DNA of 64,000 bases from Pontibacter ramchanderi (GTDB taxonomy: Bacteria; Bacteroidota; Bacteroidia; Cytophagales; Hymenobacteraceae). The translations under genes and the position numbers were made by a program. The notes under the pieces were generated by a model, which was not told the DNA's origin, did no database searches, and was given only the letters and a program-made list of their open reading frames with translations. The stretch is from positions 558,001-622,000 of the forward strand of contig NZ_PJMU01000003.1 in NCBI RefSeq assembly GCF_002846395.1. The letters are read 5' to 3'. Shown piece after piece: positions 50,732 through 58,069 of this stretch. How positions within the stretch are numbered: the first letter of the stretch is position 1; each line of letters opens with the position of its first letter.

Positions 50732-51378
50732 GGGTTGTAGTTGTTTAATGCTTGTTTGTAGGCAGCCGTGGATTCTTTGGCTGATGCAGCGTTCAGTATA
50801 CCTGAAATCACGGCCACGCCATTAAAATCGAGCTCCTGTAATTTAGTTAAATTCTCTGCAGTGATGCCTCCGGAAAGGAAGAGAGGCATTTGGGTAATCT
50901 TTCTGGCCTCCCGGATCGTATCGGCTTGCACAATTTCGCAACTACCCGCTGAAGGCGAGGGAAATACGGCACAGAAGGAAACGTAATCCAACTGGTGCTG
51001 TTCGGCCCAGCGCACCACCTCCAGGTTGTTGCTGCAGGTGATACCACAGATAAAGTCTCTGTTCAGTTCAGCCTTGAGCGCTTCGTAATCCGGGGGAATG
51101 TGATCGAAATGTACGCCTCCCAGGTCCGTCTCCTTTAGCAGTTGCCACTCCTCGTTTACCAGCACGGGCACCCGATAAACGTCAGCCAGCGCTACCAGCT
51201 CCTGTACCAGCCCTAGCTTGTCTGGCCAGGTATAGCCAGCGGGCCAGTTGTTCCAGATCTGCAGCACACTAACACCACCATCCAGCGCCTCTTGTACCTT
51301 CTGCAGCAGCTGGGACTTGTGCATACCTGGGTCCAGCACCAGGTATACACCTCCGGTAATTGGTTTATATTTTCTCAT
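50728..51378 (-). CDS. ThiE/TenI-like thiamine-phosphate synthase-family protein
   Basis: The 216-residue TIM barrel follows the ThiE plan: GVYLVLDPGM start, GGVSVLQIWNNW (with Q), VPVLVNEEWQLLKETDLGGVHFD, CGITCSNNLEVVRWAE, LDYVSFCAVFPSPSAGSC, MPLFLSGGITAENL and GVAVISGIL. Canonical ThiE has Asn-Asp (here Asn-Glu) and a phosphate-binding P-T-x-T-K after the GPVFP strand; here that reads PSPSAGS, with no Lys. It may therefore be a divergent paralogue or TenI-like and not a standard thiamine-phosphate synthase. Control by a TPP riboswitch ties it to thiamine. ATGA overlaps join it to both neighbours. Confidence 0.82.
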   Translation of the reverse strand: MRKYKPITGGVYLVLDPGMHKSQLLQKVQEALDGGVSVLQIWNNWPAGYTWPDKLGLVQELVALADVYRVPVLVNEEWQLLKETDLGGVHFDHIPPDYEALKAELNRDFICGITCSNNLEVVRWAEQHQLDYVSFCAVFPSPSAGSCEIVQADTIREARKITQMPLFLSGGITAENLTKLQELDFNGVAVISGILNAASAKESTAAYKQALNNYNP

Positions 51379-52439
51379 TTCCAGCCGGCCTTATAAGCGT
51401 TGAAGAAAGCTTCCCAGTACGGATCTTTGCCATCAAATAGAAGTGGCTTCTCTACATCGTTCTCCACAATTCTGAATCCATCTTCTTTTAGGGTCATCTC
51501 TCCCACCACCGTCGCCTTGATTGCCTTTGACGCCAGATGTCGAAGCAGTTCCTGCTCTTTCCCTGCCTTTACGGCCATGACCATGGAGCCAGCCCCTATG
51601 ATGAAGCGGTGATCGATGCCAAATAGTCCGGCGATTTGACGTTGCACCTCTCCCACCGGCAGTGCATCGTTGTGAAGCCGGAATCCGCACCCGGACGCAT
51701 GGGCCATCTCGCAAATGGCACCCAGCACACCGCCTTCGGTTACATCGTGCATGGCCTTCAGCTCCGTATGACTCCTTAGGATTTCCTTCGCAGCCAAGGC
51801 ATCAGGCAGTGCGGAGGTGCGGTAAAAATTCTCGCAGCCACTCTCCCATACCTCTTCCCCAAGTTTGTTTTTCACTGTTTCCGGAAAACTCATGGCCAAA
51901 ATGGAAGTGGATACCAAGGCTGTTTCCTTGGTCACGATCAGGATATCGCCGGGTTCTGCCCGGTTGCTGGTGAGGATTTCATCCAAAGGCGCCGTCAGGA
52001 ACATGGTTCCGCCACCCGAAACCGTGGAATTCTGCCCCTCGATCTGCCCGGTGTGTCCGCCGGTAATGGAGACGCCTATTTCATGGCAGAACCGATGGAT
52101 GTAGCCCCAATATTCTTTAAAAGCATCCAGCGACAGACTGGTGGGCAGGTTGAGCACAAACTGGGCGTACTGAGGGGCGAAACCGGTCGTGGCCATGTCG
52201 TTGGCCAGCAGGTGCACCGACAGCCAGGCCGATTCCTTCAAACCGATGGAAGGTATAAGCGAGAGCGGATCGCTGGACACGACCATACCCAGGTTATGGC
52301 CCAGGTTGATGACAGCCGTATCAACCCCGAATCGCGGCCCAACCACTACCTCCTCCCGCAAGGCCCCGCTTTGCGGCAGCAGTACGTCTTTAAACGTGTC
52401 GACGGCTATCTTTCCGGAGTTGTCTTCGAAGGCGCTCAT
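51375..52439 (-). CDS. AIR synthase-related (PurM/HypE/ThiL-fold) protein
   Basis: From ATG at 52439 the protein has 354 residues; a longer frame to 52,538 only overlaps the methyltransferase gene. The start overlaps the methyltransferase TGA as ATGA. It has the PurM superfamily layout: FGVDTAVINLGHNLGMVVSSDPL (metal/ATP-binding Asp residues), LSVHLLANDMATTGFAPQYA, SITGGHTGQIE, and MHDVTEGGVLGAICEMAHAS for the second domain. ThiL (thiamine-monophosphate kinase) and HypE belong here, but the canonical ThiL GDDAA motif is replaced by GVDTA. In a TPP-controlled operon a ThiL-like ATP-dependent step is plausible; the exact reaction is unknown. Confidence 0.8.
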   Translation of the reverse strand: MSAFEDNSGKIAVDTFKDVLLPQSGALREEVVVGPRFGVDTAVINLGHNLGMVVSSDPLSLIPSIGLKESAWLSVHLLANDMATTGFAPQYAQFVLNLPTSLSLDAFKEYWGYIHRFCHEIGVSITGGHTGQIEGQNSTVSGGGTMFLTAPLDEILTSNRAEPGDILIVTKETALVSTSILAMSFPETVKNKLGEEVWESGCENFYRTSALPDALAAKEILRSHTELKAMHDVTEGGVLGAICEMAHASGCGFRLHNDALPVGEVQRQIAGLFGIDHRFIIGAGSMVMAVKAGKEQELLRHLASKAIKATVVGEMTLKEDGFRIVENDVEKPLLFDGKDPYWEAFFNAYKAGWK

Positions 52440-53161
52440 ACCACATCGTTTAAGCGTACATGCAAACCGAAGAAGTCGCCGTAGGGCTGGTGCCATTGCT
52501 GTACCGGGAACCATTCGGGCAACCCGGTGGCCGTCCACGCAATGGTATAATCCCGGTCGTGCAGGGCCTCGGCAATCACAGCCATCAGCATTTTGGGAGT
52601 ATAAAATGTGGCAGTCACGTAAAACGGATTCTTACCGAATGCCTCCTGTATCCTTCTCCTGAGCACCTTGGGGGAGTTGCGGTTCATCATGCCGAAAACG
52701 ATGCCATATTTGCCAACCCGAGCCGCTTCCCGGATCACTTTGACTGGGTCCTTGTAGTACTCGAAGGTGGTGATGAAAGCCAGGGCATCGAAGGTATGAT
52801 CTTTGAAAGGCATGTGGTGCGAGTCAGCCAGCACCAGGTCGCCGTTGAACAGGTGCACGCCCTGGCCCAGCATAAAGGGGGATATGTCGCCGCCGCTGGC
52901 TTCGATGCCAATCTCCTTCCACCAACGGGTGAAGCGGGTGGTGCCGCAGCCAAACTCCAGCAGGGTCTTCACGCGCTTGTCTTTTTTGATGAGCTGCCCG
53001 ATCACCCTCTTTTGCCATACCTCGGCCCGCTTGTAGCGGCCTTCGTACCACAGTTCATAGGTGTCGGTGTGGTCGCGGTTAAAGAACCACTCCTCACGGC
53101 CCTGCCATTTGCGCAGGTCGCGGGTTACCAGGTCGAATTTTTGTTGTTGCAGATTACTCAC
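52436..53161 (-). CDS. SAM-dependent methyltransferase, first gene of TPP-riboswitch operon
   Basis: The 241-residue protein starts at GTG (53161), as no in-frame ATG lies nearby. Class I motifs are TLLEFGCGTTRFTRWWKEIG (motif I), ASGGDISPFMLGQG (motif II), and ADSHHMPFKDHTFDALAFIT (post-I). An N-terminal Trp/Tyr-rich segment (WQGREEWFFNRDHTDTYELW) may bind the substrate. I do not know a thiamine enzyme of this type. It is the first gene after the TPP riboswitch, and a Trm112-like protein, a known activator class for methyltransferases, ends the same operon. Confidence 0.8.
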   Translation of the reverse strand: MSNLQQQKFDLVTRDLRKWQGREEWFFNRDHTDTYELWYEGRYKRAEVWQKRVIGQLIKKDKRVKTLLEFGCGTTRFTRWWKEIGIEASGGDISPFMLGQGVHLFNGDLVLADSHHMPFKDHTFDALAFITTFEYYKDPVKVIREAARVGKYGIVFGMMNRNSPKVLRRRIQEAFGKNPFYVTATFYTPKMLMAVIAEALHDRDYTIAWTATGLPEWFPVQQWHQPYGDFFGLHVRLNDVV

Positions 53162-53246
53162 AGCAGGTATTTTAGGGTTATAAAATAGCCTGACTGTACA
53201 AAGCAGATAGGAATAATAGGGTTAGCACCTCTCTCAGGCACTAAAA

Positions 53247-53337
53247 TGGGTTACATTTCCTACGCTGGCATTATCCAGATCAGGTAGCGGGTATCATCTC
53301 AGCCTGGCAGCCTTTATGTTGCCAAGCACCCCGTGTA
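53247..53337 (-). promoter_or_regulatory. TPP (thiamine pyrophosphate) riboswitch
   Basis: On the minus strand the THI-box elements appear in order: GGGGTGC, GGCTGAGATGATACCC (the pyrimidine-binding CTGAGA loop and ACCC), ACCTGATCTGGATAATGCC (the pyrophosphate-binding GATCTGGATAATGCCAGCG region), and GCGTAGGAAATG closing P1. This is a near-consensus TPP aptamer. It lies about 90 bases before the GTG of the methyltransferase gene. There is no obvious T-run terminator in between, so control of translation initiation is a possibility. High TPP should switch off the four genes downstream. Confidence 0.95.
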
Positions 53338-53515
53338 CTGCTGCGAAGGTATAGAATATATTCAGAAAATAAAGCGGGCGGCGGGCAAAACATTTTGGAG
53401 GCAGATGCAGTTTGTAGCAGCGACAGCCACTGCTTCCAGGGCAGTGCCCGCTGGTTTAATTGCCGGATATTCTGTAATATTACTTCTCAAAACCTCAGAC
53501 AATATAAAATAGACC

Positions 53516-54394
53516 ATGAAAAAGACTTTTTACAGCATTATGCTCTCGGCAGCACTACTTTGCGGAACGGCTGTTACCGTGCAGGCGCAGCAACAAGGTA
53601 TTGCCATGCCAGCTGCCAGCCCACTGTCAAGCGTAACACAGGAGGTCGGACTTTCGACGGTATCGGTATCCTATTCCCGCCCATCCATGAAAGGACGCTC
53701 TATTTATGGAGGCGATGTGGTGCCTTTCGGTCAGGTATGGCGCACGGGTGCCAACAACTCCACCACGCTTAAATTCAGCGACGAGGTAACGATTCAGGGT
53801 AACAAGGTGCCGGCCGGAGAGTACGCCCTGCTGACTATACCTGGGCAGAACGAGTGGACCATCATCCTGTACAAAGACACCAAACTCGGTGGAAACGTGG
53901 CAGCCTACAAGCAGGAAAACGACCAGCTTCGCTTTAAGGTAAAACCGCAGACCAACCCAAGAACCGTGGAGACATTCACGATCAACTTCGCCAACCTGAA
54001 AGCTAACGCCGCTGATCTGGAGATTCTGTGGGACAAAACCATTGCCAGCTTCACCATTGAGGCGGAAGTGGACAGCAAAGTGATGGCCCAGATACAAGAG
54101 CGTGTAGTGAATGGCAAAGGGGTATCGCCAGCACTGTACGCAGCCGCTGCCAACTACTACGCCGACAACAACAAGGACATGAAGCAGGCGCTGGAGTGGA
54201 TGAAAAAAGCCAACGCCAACGACCCTAAATTCTGGAACCTGCACGCGCAAGCCAAGATACAGGCTAAGATGAAAGACTACAAAGGCGCCGTAAAAACCGC
54301 TGAGCAGTCGATGGAGCTGGCTAAGAAGGCAAACAATGCCGATTACGTTCGTATGAATGAAAAGGCCATTGCCGAGTGGAAGAAAATGAAGTAG
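53516..54394 (+). CDS. DUF2911-domain secreted protein with TPR-like C-terminus
   Basis: The 292-residue protein has a Sec signal (FYSIMLSAALLCGTAVTVQA). The DUF2911 domain follows with SSVTQEVGLSTVSVSYSRPS, MKGRSIYGGDVVPFGQVWRT, GANNSTTLKFSDEV and GEYALLTIPG, all typical of this Bacteroidota family. Residues about 205-292 are helical TPR-like units (YYADNNKDMKQALEWMKKAN, YKGAVKTAEQSMELAKKANN). It is probably periplasmic. No function is established for DUF2911. A terminator follows, and the TPP riboswitch of the divergent operon lies 180 bases upstream on the other strand. Confidence 0.88.
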   Translation: MKKTFYSIMLSAALLCGTAVTVQAQQQGIAMPAASPLSSVTQEVGLSTVSVSYSRPSMKGRSIYGGDVVPFGQVWRTGANNSTTLKFSDEVTIQGNKVPAGEYALLTIPGQNEWTIILYKDTKLGGNVAAYKQENDQLRFKVKPQTNPRTVETFTINFANLKANAADLEILWDKTIASFTIEAEVDSKVMAQIQERVVNGKGVSPALYAAAANYYADNNKDMKQALEWMKKANANDPKFWNLHAQAKIQAKMKDYKGAVKTAEQSMELAKKANNADYVRMNEKAIAEWKKMK

Positions 54395-54417
54395 GCTATA
54401 CCTGCCGCTTCATACCG

Positions 54418-54450
54418 AAAGCCTCTGCTCTGGCAGGGGCTTTCTTTTTT
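54418..54450 (+). terminator. Intrinsic terminator after the DUF2911 gene
   Basis: AAAGCCTCTGC and GCAGGGGCTTTC form an 11-bp stem (one G-U) around TCTG, followed by seven T residues. Confidence 0.88.
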
Positions 54451-54475
54451 TAAATACCTCAATAAACTATACCTG

Positions 54476-55396
54476 TTGGAAGAACAAAAGAAACACTCAG
54501 AAGACCACCTCGGTCCCGCCCGCGAATACTGGTGGAACGACGACTACTTAGAACTGCTGGCCCAGCGCCTGCACCTCCACTATACTGGCACCCTTGTGGA
54601 CATCGGCTGCGGCAAGGGCATGATGGGCTTTATGTTTTCGCGGCACCTGCCCCCGGGCGCCAAGGTATACGGCGTGGATTTTGAGCCGGAGTACATCGAA
54701 GAGGCCAAGCAAAAAGCTCAAAGCATCTACCTCCATAACGATATTCAATACGATTTTCGGGTAGGCAACGCTTCCAACATCCCCCTCCCCGATAACCTCG
54801 CCGACCTTACCCTTTGCCAGACCCTGCTGATCCACGTGAAGGACCCGAAGCAGGTGATAGATGAAATGATCCGGATCACGAAACCCGGTGGTTGGGTGCT
54901 CGCGCTGGAGCCCAATAACCTCGTTCCCAACCTCATGTTCGACCGCTACGGCGAAACGGATTTTGACGTGGAGAGCACGCTGGAAGTTCTGGAGATCAAG
55001 CTGCGCATCGAAAAAGGCAAGAAGCGACTCGGCGAAGGCTTTAACTCTTTGGGCGACGTTATCCCTGACCTATACCTGAAGGCTGGTCTGGAGAACATCA
55101 AGGTATGGATCTCAGACAAGGCGCTTTCCATCATCCCGCCCTACGACACGCAGGAGAAGATGCTGCGCGTGGAGCAAATGCTGCAATGGATCGACTCTGA
55201 ATCGATGGGCTACGACTACCAGGATAACCTGAATTATTTTATGGCTGGGGGTGGTGATAAGGACAAGTTTGACGCATACTGGCAGAAGTTGCTCTACAAT
55301 AAGATTGCCCTAAAGCAAAGGCTTTTGAATGAGGAGTATGTTTCGGCGGGGGGTAGTTTGGTGTATATTGTGGCGGGGCAGAAGCCGCGGCATTAG
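54476..55396 (+). CDS. SAM-dependent methyltransferase (class I)
   Basis: The 306-residue protein starts at TTG (54476); no suitable ATG precedes the domain. Motif I is TLVDIGCGKGMMGFMFSRHL, motif II is VYGVDFEPEYIEEAKQKA, post-I is VGNASNIPLPDNLADLTLCQ, and ITKPGGWVLALEPNNLVP is the usual UbiE-like strand. The C-terminal 130 residues (DSESMGYDYQDNLNYFMAGG and onward) are an extra helical domain found in the longer members. No substrate can be named. It begins 26 bases after the terminator of the DUF2911 gene. Confidence 0.85.
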   Translation: MEEQKKHSEDHLGPAREYWWNDDYLELLAQRLHLHYTGTLVDIGCGKGMMGFMFSRHLPPGAKVYGVDFEPEYIEEAKQKAQSIYLHNDIQYDFRVGNASNIPLPDNLADLTLCQTLLIHVKDPKQVIDEMIRITKPGGWVLALEPNNLVPNLMFDRYGETDFDVESTLEVLEIKLRIEKGKKRLGEGFNSLGDVIPDLYLKAGLENIKVWISDKALSIIPPYDTQEKMLRVEQMLQWIDSESMGYDYQDNLNYFMAGGGDKDKFDAYWQKLLYNKIALKQRLLNEEYVSAGGSLVYIVAGQKPRH

Positions 55397-55400
55397 GGGG

Positions 55401-55735
55401 GTGCGAGTGTCCGCGCTCGTGACGGGTATCGTGGGGCCTCTGGCTTGGGTTTAGCTGGTAGCATGGCTATACCTATACCTGGCGTTGCTTCTGTTTTCTA
55501 TACCTTAAGCTGTTTTGTTCTATAGCTTCGCCTGTGCGGCGGGCACCTACTTTTTGTCTTGACACAAATCGAGGGCCCCTACCCCCAAAGAAGGCAAAAA
55601 AGTCAAGACCCTCCAAATCGAGGGCCCCAACCCCCACTCGCTGAACGCTCTTGACAGGGGACCCCTTCACCCCCAACAGTGGCGTGTCAGTTTGTGCACC
55701 TGGCACAACTACTTGTTCCATAGTTGGAGGGCAAA
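55401..55735 (-). repeat. Dispersed structured repeat, copy E (most complete inverted copy)
   Basis: It is inverted relative to A-C and covers the full unit: GTGCGAGTGTCCGCGCTCGT (tail hairpin), a region with TATACCTATACCT (two overlapping heptamers), TATAGCTTCGCCTGTGCGGC, GTCTTGACACAAATCGAGGG, AAGTCAAGACCCTCCAAATC, CCCCACTCGCTGAACGCTC, GGGGACCCCTTCACCCCCAA, and TGTGCACCTGGCACAACTAC. Together with copy A it defines a unit of about 330 bp. The minus-strand frame across it is only repeat translation. A short AATCCTG-type repeat fragment lies at about 55,880-55,910. Confidence 0.87.
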
Positions 55736-55922
55736 ATTCCCCTCTTCATCCCACTAAAAGAAGTAGCTACTACTTCTCAACACCTGCTACTTAGGTGCAA
55801 CAGTGCTCCTGTGTAGGGTTGGTATTGCTAGTACAAAACTGTTACGAGACTCCTCTCAACCTTTGAGATAAAAGCCTTAATAAAACCCTGAAAATCCTGA
55901 TCTTAAAACAGCAAACGCTTCC

Positions 55923-57644
55923 TTATGCAGATACTTTTTCGACTTTGTTCTTCTCTCCCATGAATAACTGGATGATCGCGCCAAACACAACCACGGCGAC
56001 ACAGCCGATCACGTTGAACCACAGGAAGGCGATGTCGGTGTAGAAATGACAGTAAAGTACTACCGCTTCGGCCAGTAGAGCACCCAGGAACACGGCGTTG
56101 CCTTTAATGAACTTCACATAGAAAGCCACCAGGAAAATACCCAGGATGGTGCCGTAGAAAATAGACCCGATGATGTTAACGGCCTGGATCAGGTTGTCGA
56201 GCAGGGAGGCGTAGGTGGCGAAGATAATGGCCAGGGTGCCCCAAGCAGCTGTGAATACACGCGATGCCCGCAGGTAGTGGAAGTTGTCCTTGTCCTTTTT
56301 GACTGACCGCTTGTAGATATCGACCACGGTGGTGGAGGCCAATGCATTGAGCTCGGATGCCGTGGAAGACATGGCCGCCGAGAAGATCACAGCCAATAGC
56401 AAGCCCACCAGACCGGCCGGCAAATACTTCATCACAAAAGAGATGAATACGTAGTCGGTGTCCCGGGTCTCGGCGTCAGGAGTGGCTTTGGCGATCAGTG
56501 CCTTTGCGTCGTCACGCAGCACTTTGGAGGCGTCGGTTATACCTTGTACCTCGGCTTGGGCAGCGGCTATCGCCGTTTCGTCGTCGGTGCGCAGGGCTGC
56601 GACCAGTCCGTGCACGGCCTCCTGCTTTTGGTTGAACAGGGTGGTGTGCTGCGCTTCGAGTGCCTGCATCTCCGGTGCAAAATCAGTTGCGTATACCTTG
56701 TTTTTAGCCGCCTCGTTGAAAAAGAGTGGCGGCTGGTTGAACTGGTAGAACACAAACACCATCACCCCGATGAACAGGATAATAAACTGCATCGGAATCT
56801 TGAGCAAGCCATTGAAAAGCAGTCCCAGCCGGCTCTCCCCCACAGAGCGGCCACCCAGGTAGCGCGCCACCTGGCTCTGGTCGGTACCAAAGTAAGAAAG
56901 GGCTAGGAATAAACCACCCGTCATACCCGACCAGAAATTATACCGGTCGTTCCAGCTCGTCTCCCAATCCCAGGAAAAGTCCACCACATTCATCTTCCCC
57001 ATTTTGCCAGCCACAGCCACCGCATCACCAAACGACACGCTCTCGGGCAGGTAGTGCACCACCATAAAACCAGCCACAAGCATACCCCCCATCATCACGG
57101 CCATCTGCTGCTTTTGGGTTACGCTCACAGCCTTGGTGCCGCCCGACACGGTATAGATGATCACCAAAACACCAATGAATAGGTTGGTAAGCGTCAGGTT
57201 CCAACCCAAAATGGTAGAAAGGATGATGGCAGGCGCATAAATAGTGATGCCGGCCGCCAAGCCACGCTGCACCAGAAAAAGCAGGGCCGCCAGCGAGCGG
57301 GTTTTCAGGTCGAAGCGGCTTTCGAGGTACTCGTAGGCGGTATATACCTTGAGGCGGTAAAAGATCGGGATGACCGTGATCGAGATGATGACCATGGCGA
57401 TTGGAAGGCCGAAGTAAAACTGCACAAAGCGCATACCGTCTTCGTAAGCCTGCCCCGGCGTGGAAAGAAAGGTAATGGCGCTGGCCTGCGTAGCCATAAT
57501 GGACAGACCGATGGTCCACCACTTCATGCTGTTGTCGCCTTTCAGGTAGCCTTCTATGTCTTTGCTGCCTCGTGTTTTCCAAACCCCATAGATCACAATA
57601 AAGCCCATGGTGCCGAGTAGTACAATCCAGTCGAGTAACCTCAT
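55923..57644 (-). CDS. Sodium:solute symporter with periplasmic coiled-coil insertion
   Basis: The 573-residue protein has about 14 membrane helices. SSS motifs are WTIGLSIMATQASAITFLST near residue 45, GMRFVQFYFGLPIAMVII, TVSGGTKAVSVTQKQQMAVM and SSTASELNALASTTVVDIYK near residue 440 with the Na-site Ser/Thr. Between helices near residues 325-400 is an Ala/Glu/Gln-rich insertion (MQALEAQHTTLFNQKQEAVH, DETAIAAAQAEVQG) predicted to be coiled coil on one side of the membrane. A 49-residue membrane protein gene overlaps its start. It imports an unknown solute with sodium. Confidence 0.88.
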   Translation of the reverse strand: MRLLDWIVLLGTMGFIVIYGVWKTRGSKDIEGYLKGDNSMKWWTIGLSIMATQASAITFLSTPGQAYEDGMRFVQFYFGLPIAMVIISITVIPIFYRLKVYTAYEYLESRFDLKTRSLAALLFLVQRGLAAGITIYAPAIILSTILGWNLTLTNLFIGVLVIIYTVSGGTKAVSVTQKQQMAVMMGGMLVAGFMVVHYLPESVSFGDAVAVAGKMGKMNVVDFSWDWETSWNDRYNFWSGMTGGLFLALSYFGTDQSQVARYLGGRSVGESRLGLLFNGLLKIPMQFIILFIGVMVFVFYQFNQPPLFFNEAAKNKVYATDFAPEMQALEAQHTTLFNQKQEAVHGLVAALRTDDETAIAAAQAEVQGITDASKVLRDDAKALIAKATPDAETRDTDYVFISFVMKYLPAGLVGLLLAVIFSAAMSSTASELNALASTTVVDIYKRSVKKDKDNFHYLRASRVFTAAWGTLAIIFATYASLLDNLIQAVNIIGSIFYGTILGIFLVAFYVKFIKGNAVFLGALLAEAVVLYCHFYTDIAFLWFNVIGCVAVVVFGAIIQLFMGEKNKVEKVSA

Positions 57645-57790
57645 GAATAGATGCGCGTGATGATGTAAAACAGAATGATCAGAAAAGCGAGGTTGCCCAG
57701 CACCAGCCAGTACATGCCTTTCCAGCTCTTGAAAAAGGGTGGTTTATCGGATGCAGCAGATAGCTGGCCATCAGAATGTTTATCTTTCAT
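57641..57790 (-). CDS. Small single-helix membrane protein upstream of symporter
   Basis: A 49-residue frame from ATG 57790 to TGA 57641 reads MKDKHSDGQLSAASDKPPFF, a basic KSWKG stretch, then one hydrophobic helix (MYWLVLGNLAFLIILFYIIT) and ends RIYS. Its stop overlaps the symporter ATG as ATGA, which strongly supports that it is real and translated with it. The polar N-terminus followed by a single helix suggests a small subunit or assembly partner of the transporter. The family is not recognised. Confidence 0.75.
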   Translation of the reverse strand: MKDKHSDGQLSAASDKPPFFKSWKGMYWLVLGNLAFLIILFYIITRIYS

Positions 57791-58069
57791 ATTTTTTTGC
57801 TTCTCGTATCACGTAGCATATACCCAGTATCACGATGCCTCTGATTTTATTGATGTTTCGGATTTGCAATCCACATGACTGCTGGTAGCTACTGCCTTTG
57901 CTATGCGGAATTCAAATCTGAACGAGTGGTGCCATTTGCGAAGCCTTGACAAAAGACTGTGGGACAAAAGAAGTTTGGGAAACGGTTTTATCTTACTTGA
58001 CTCTATCCTTTGTCTTTTGTCAAACTGTCCTTTGTCCGTATCTCACCAAAGGAGTCGTGCTACACTGAT

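Noticed and set aside
52440..52538. N-terminal extension of the PurM-fold frame
   Set aside because: It lies inside the methyltransferase gene; the ATGA overlap at 52,436-52,439 gives a natural start.
55473..55721. Minus-strand frame with the same GVGALDLEGLDFFAFFGG peptide
   Set aside because: Lies fully within repeat copy E; no ribosome site or family support.
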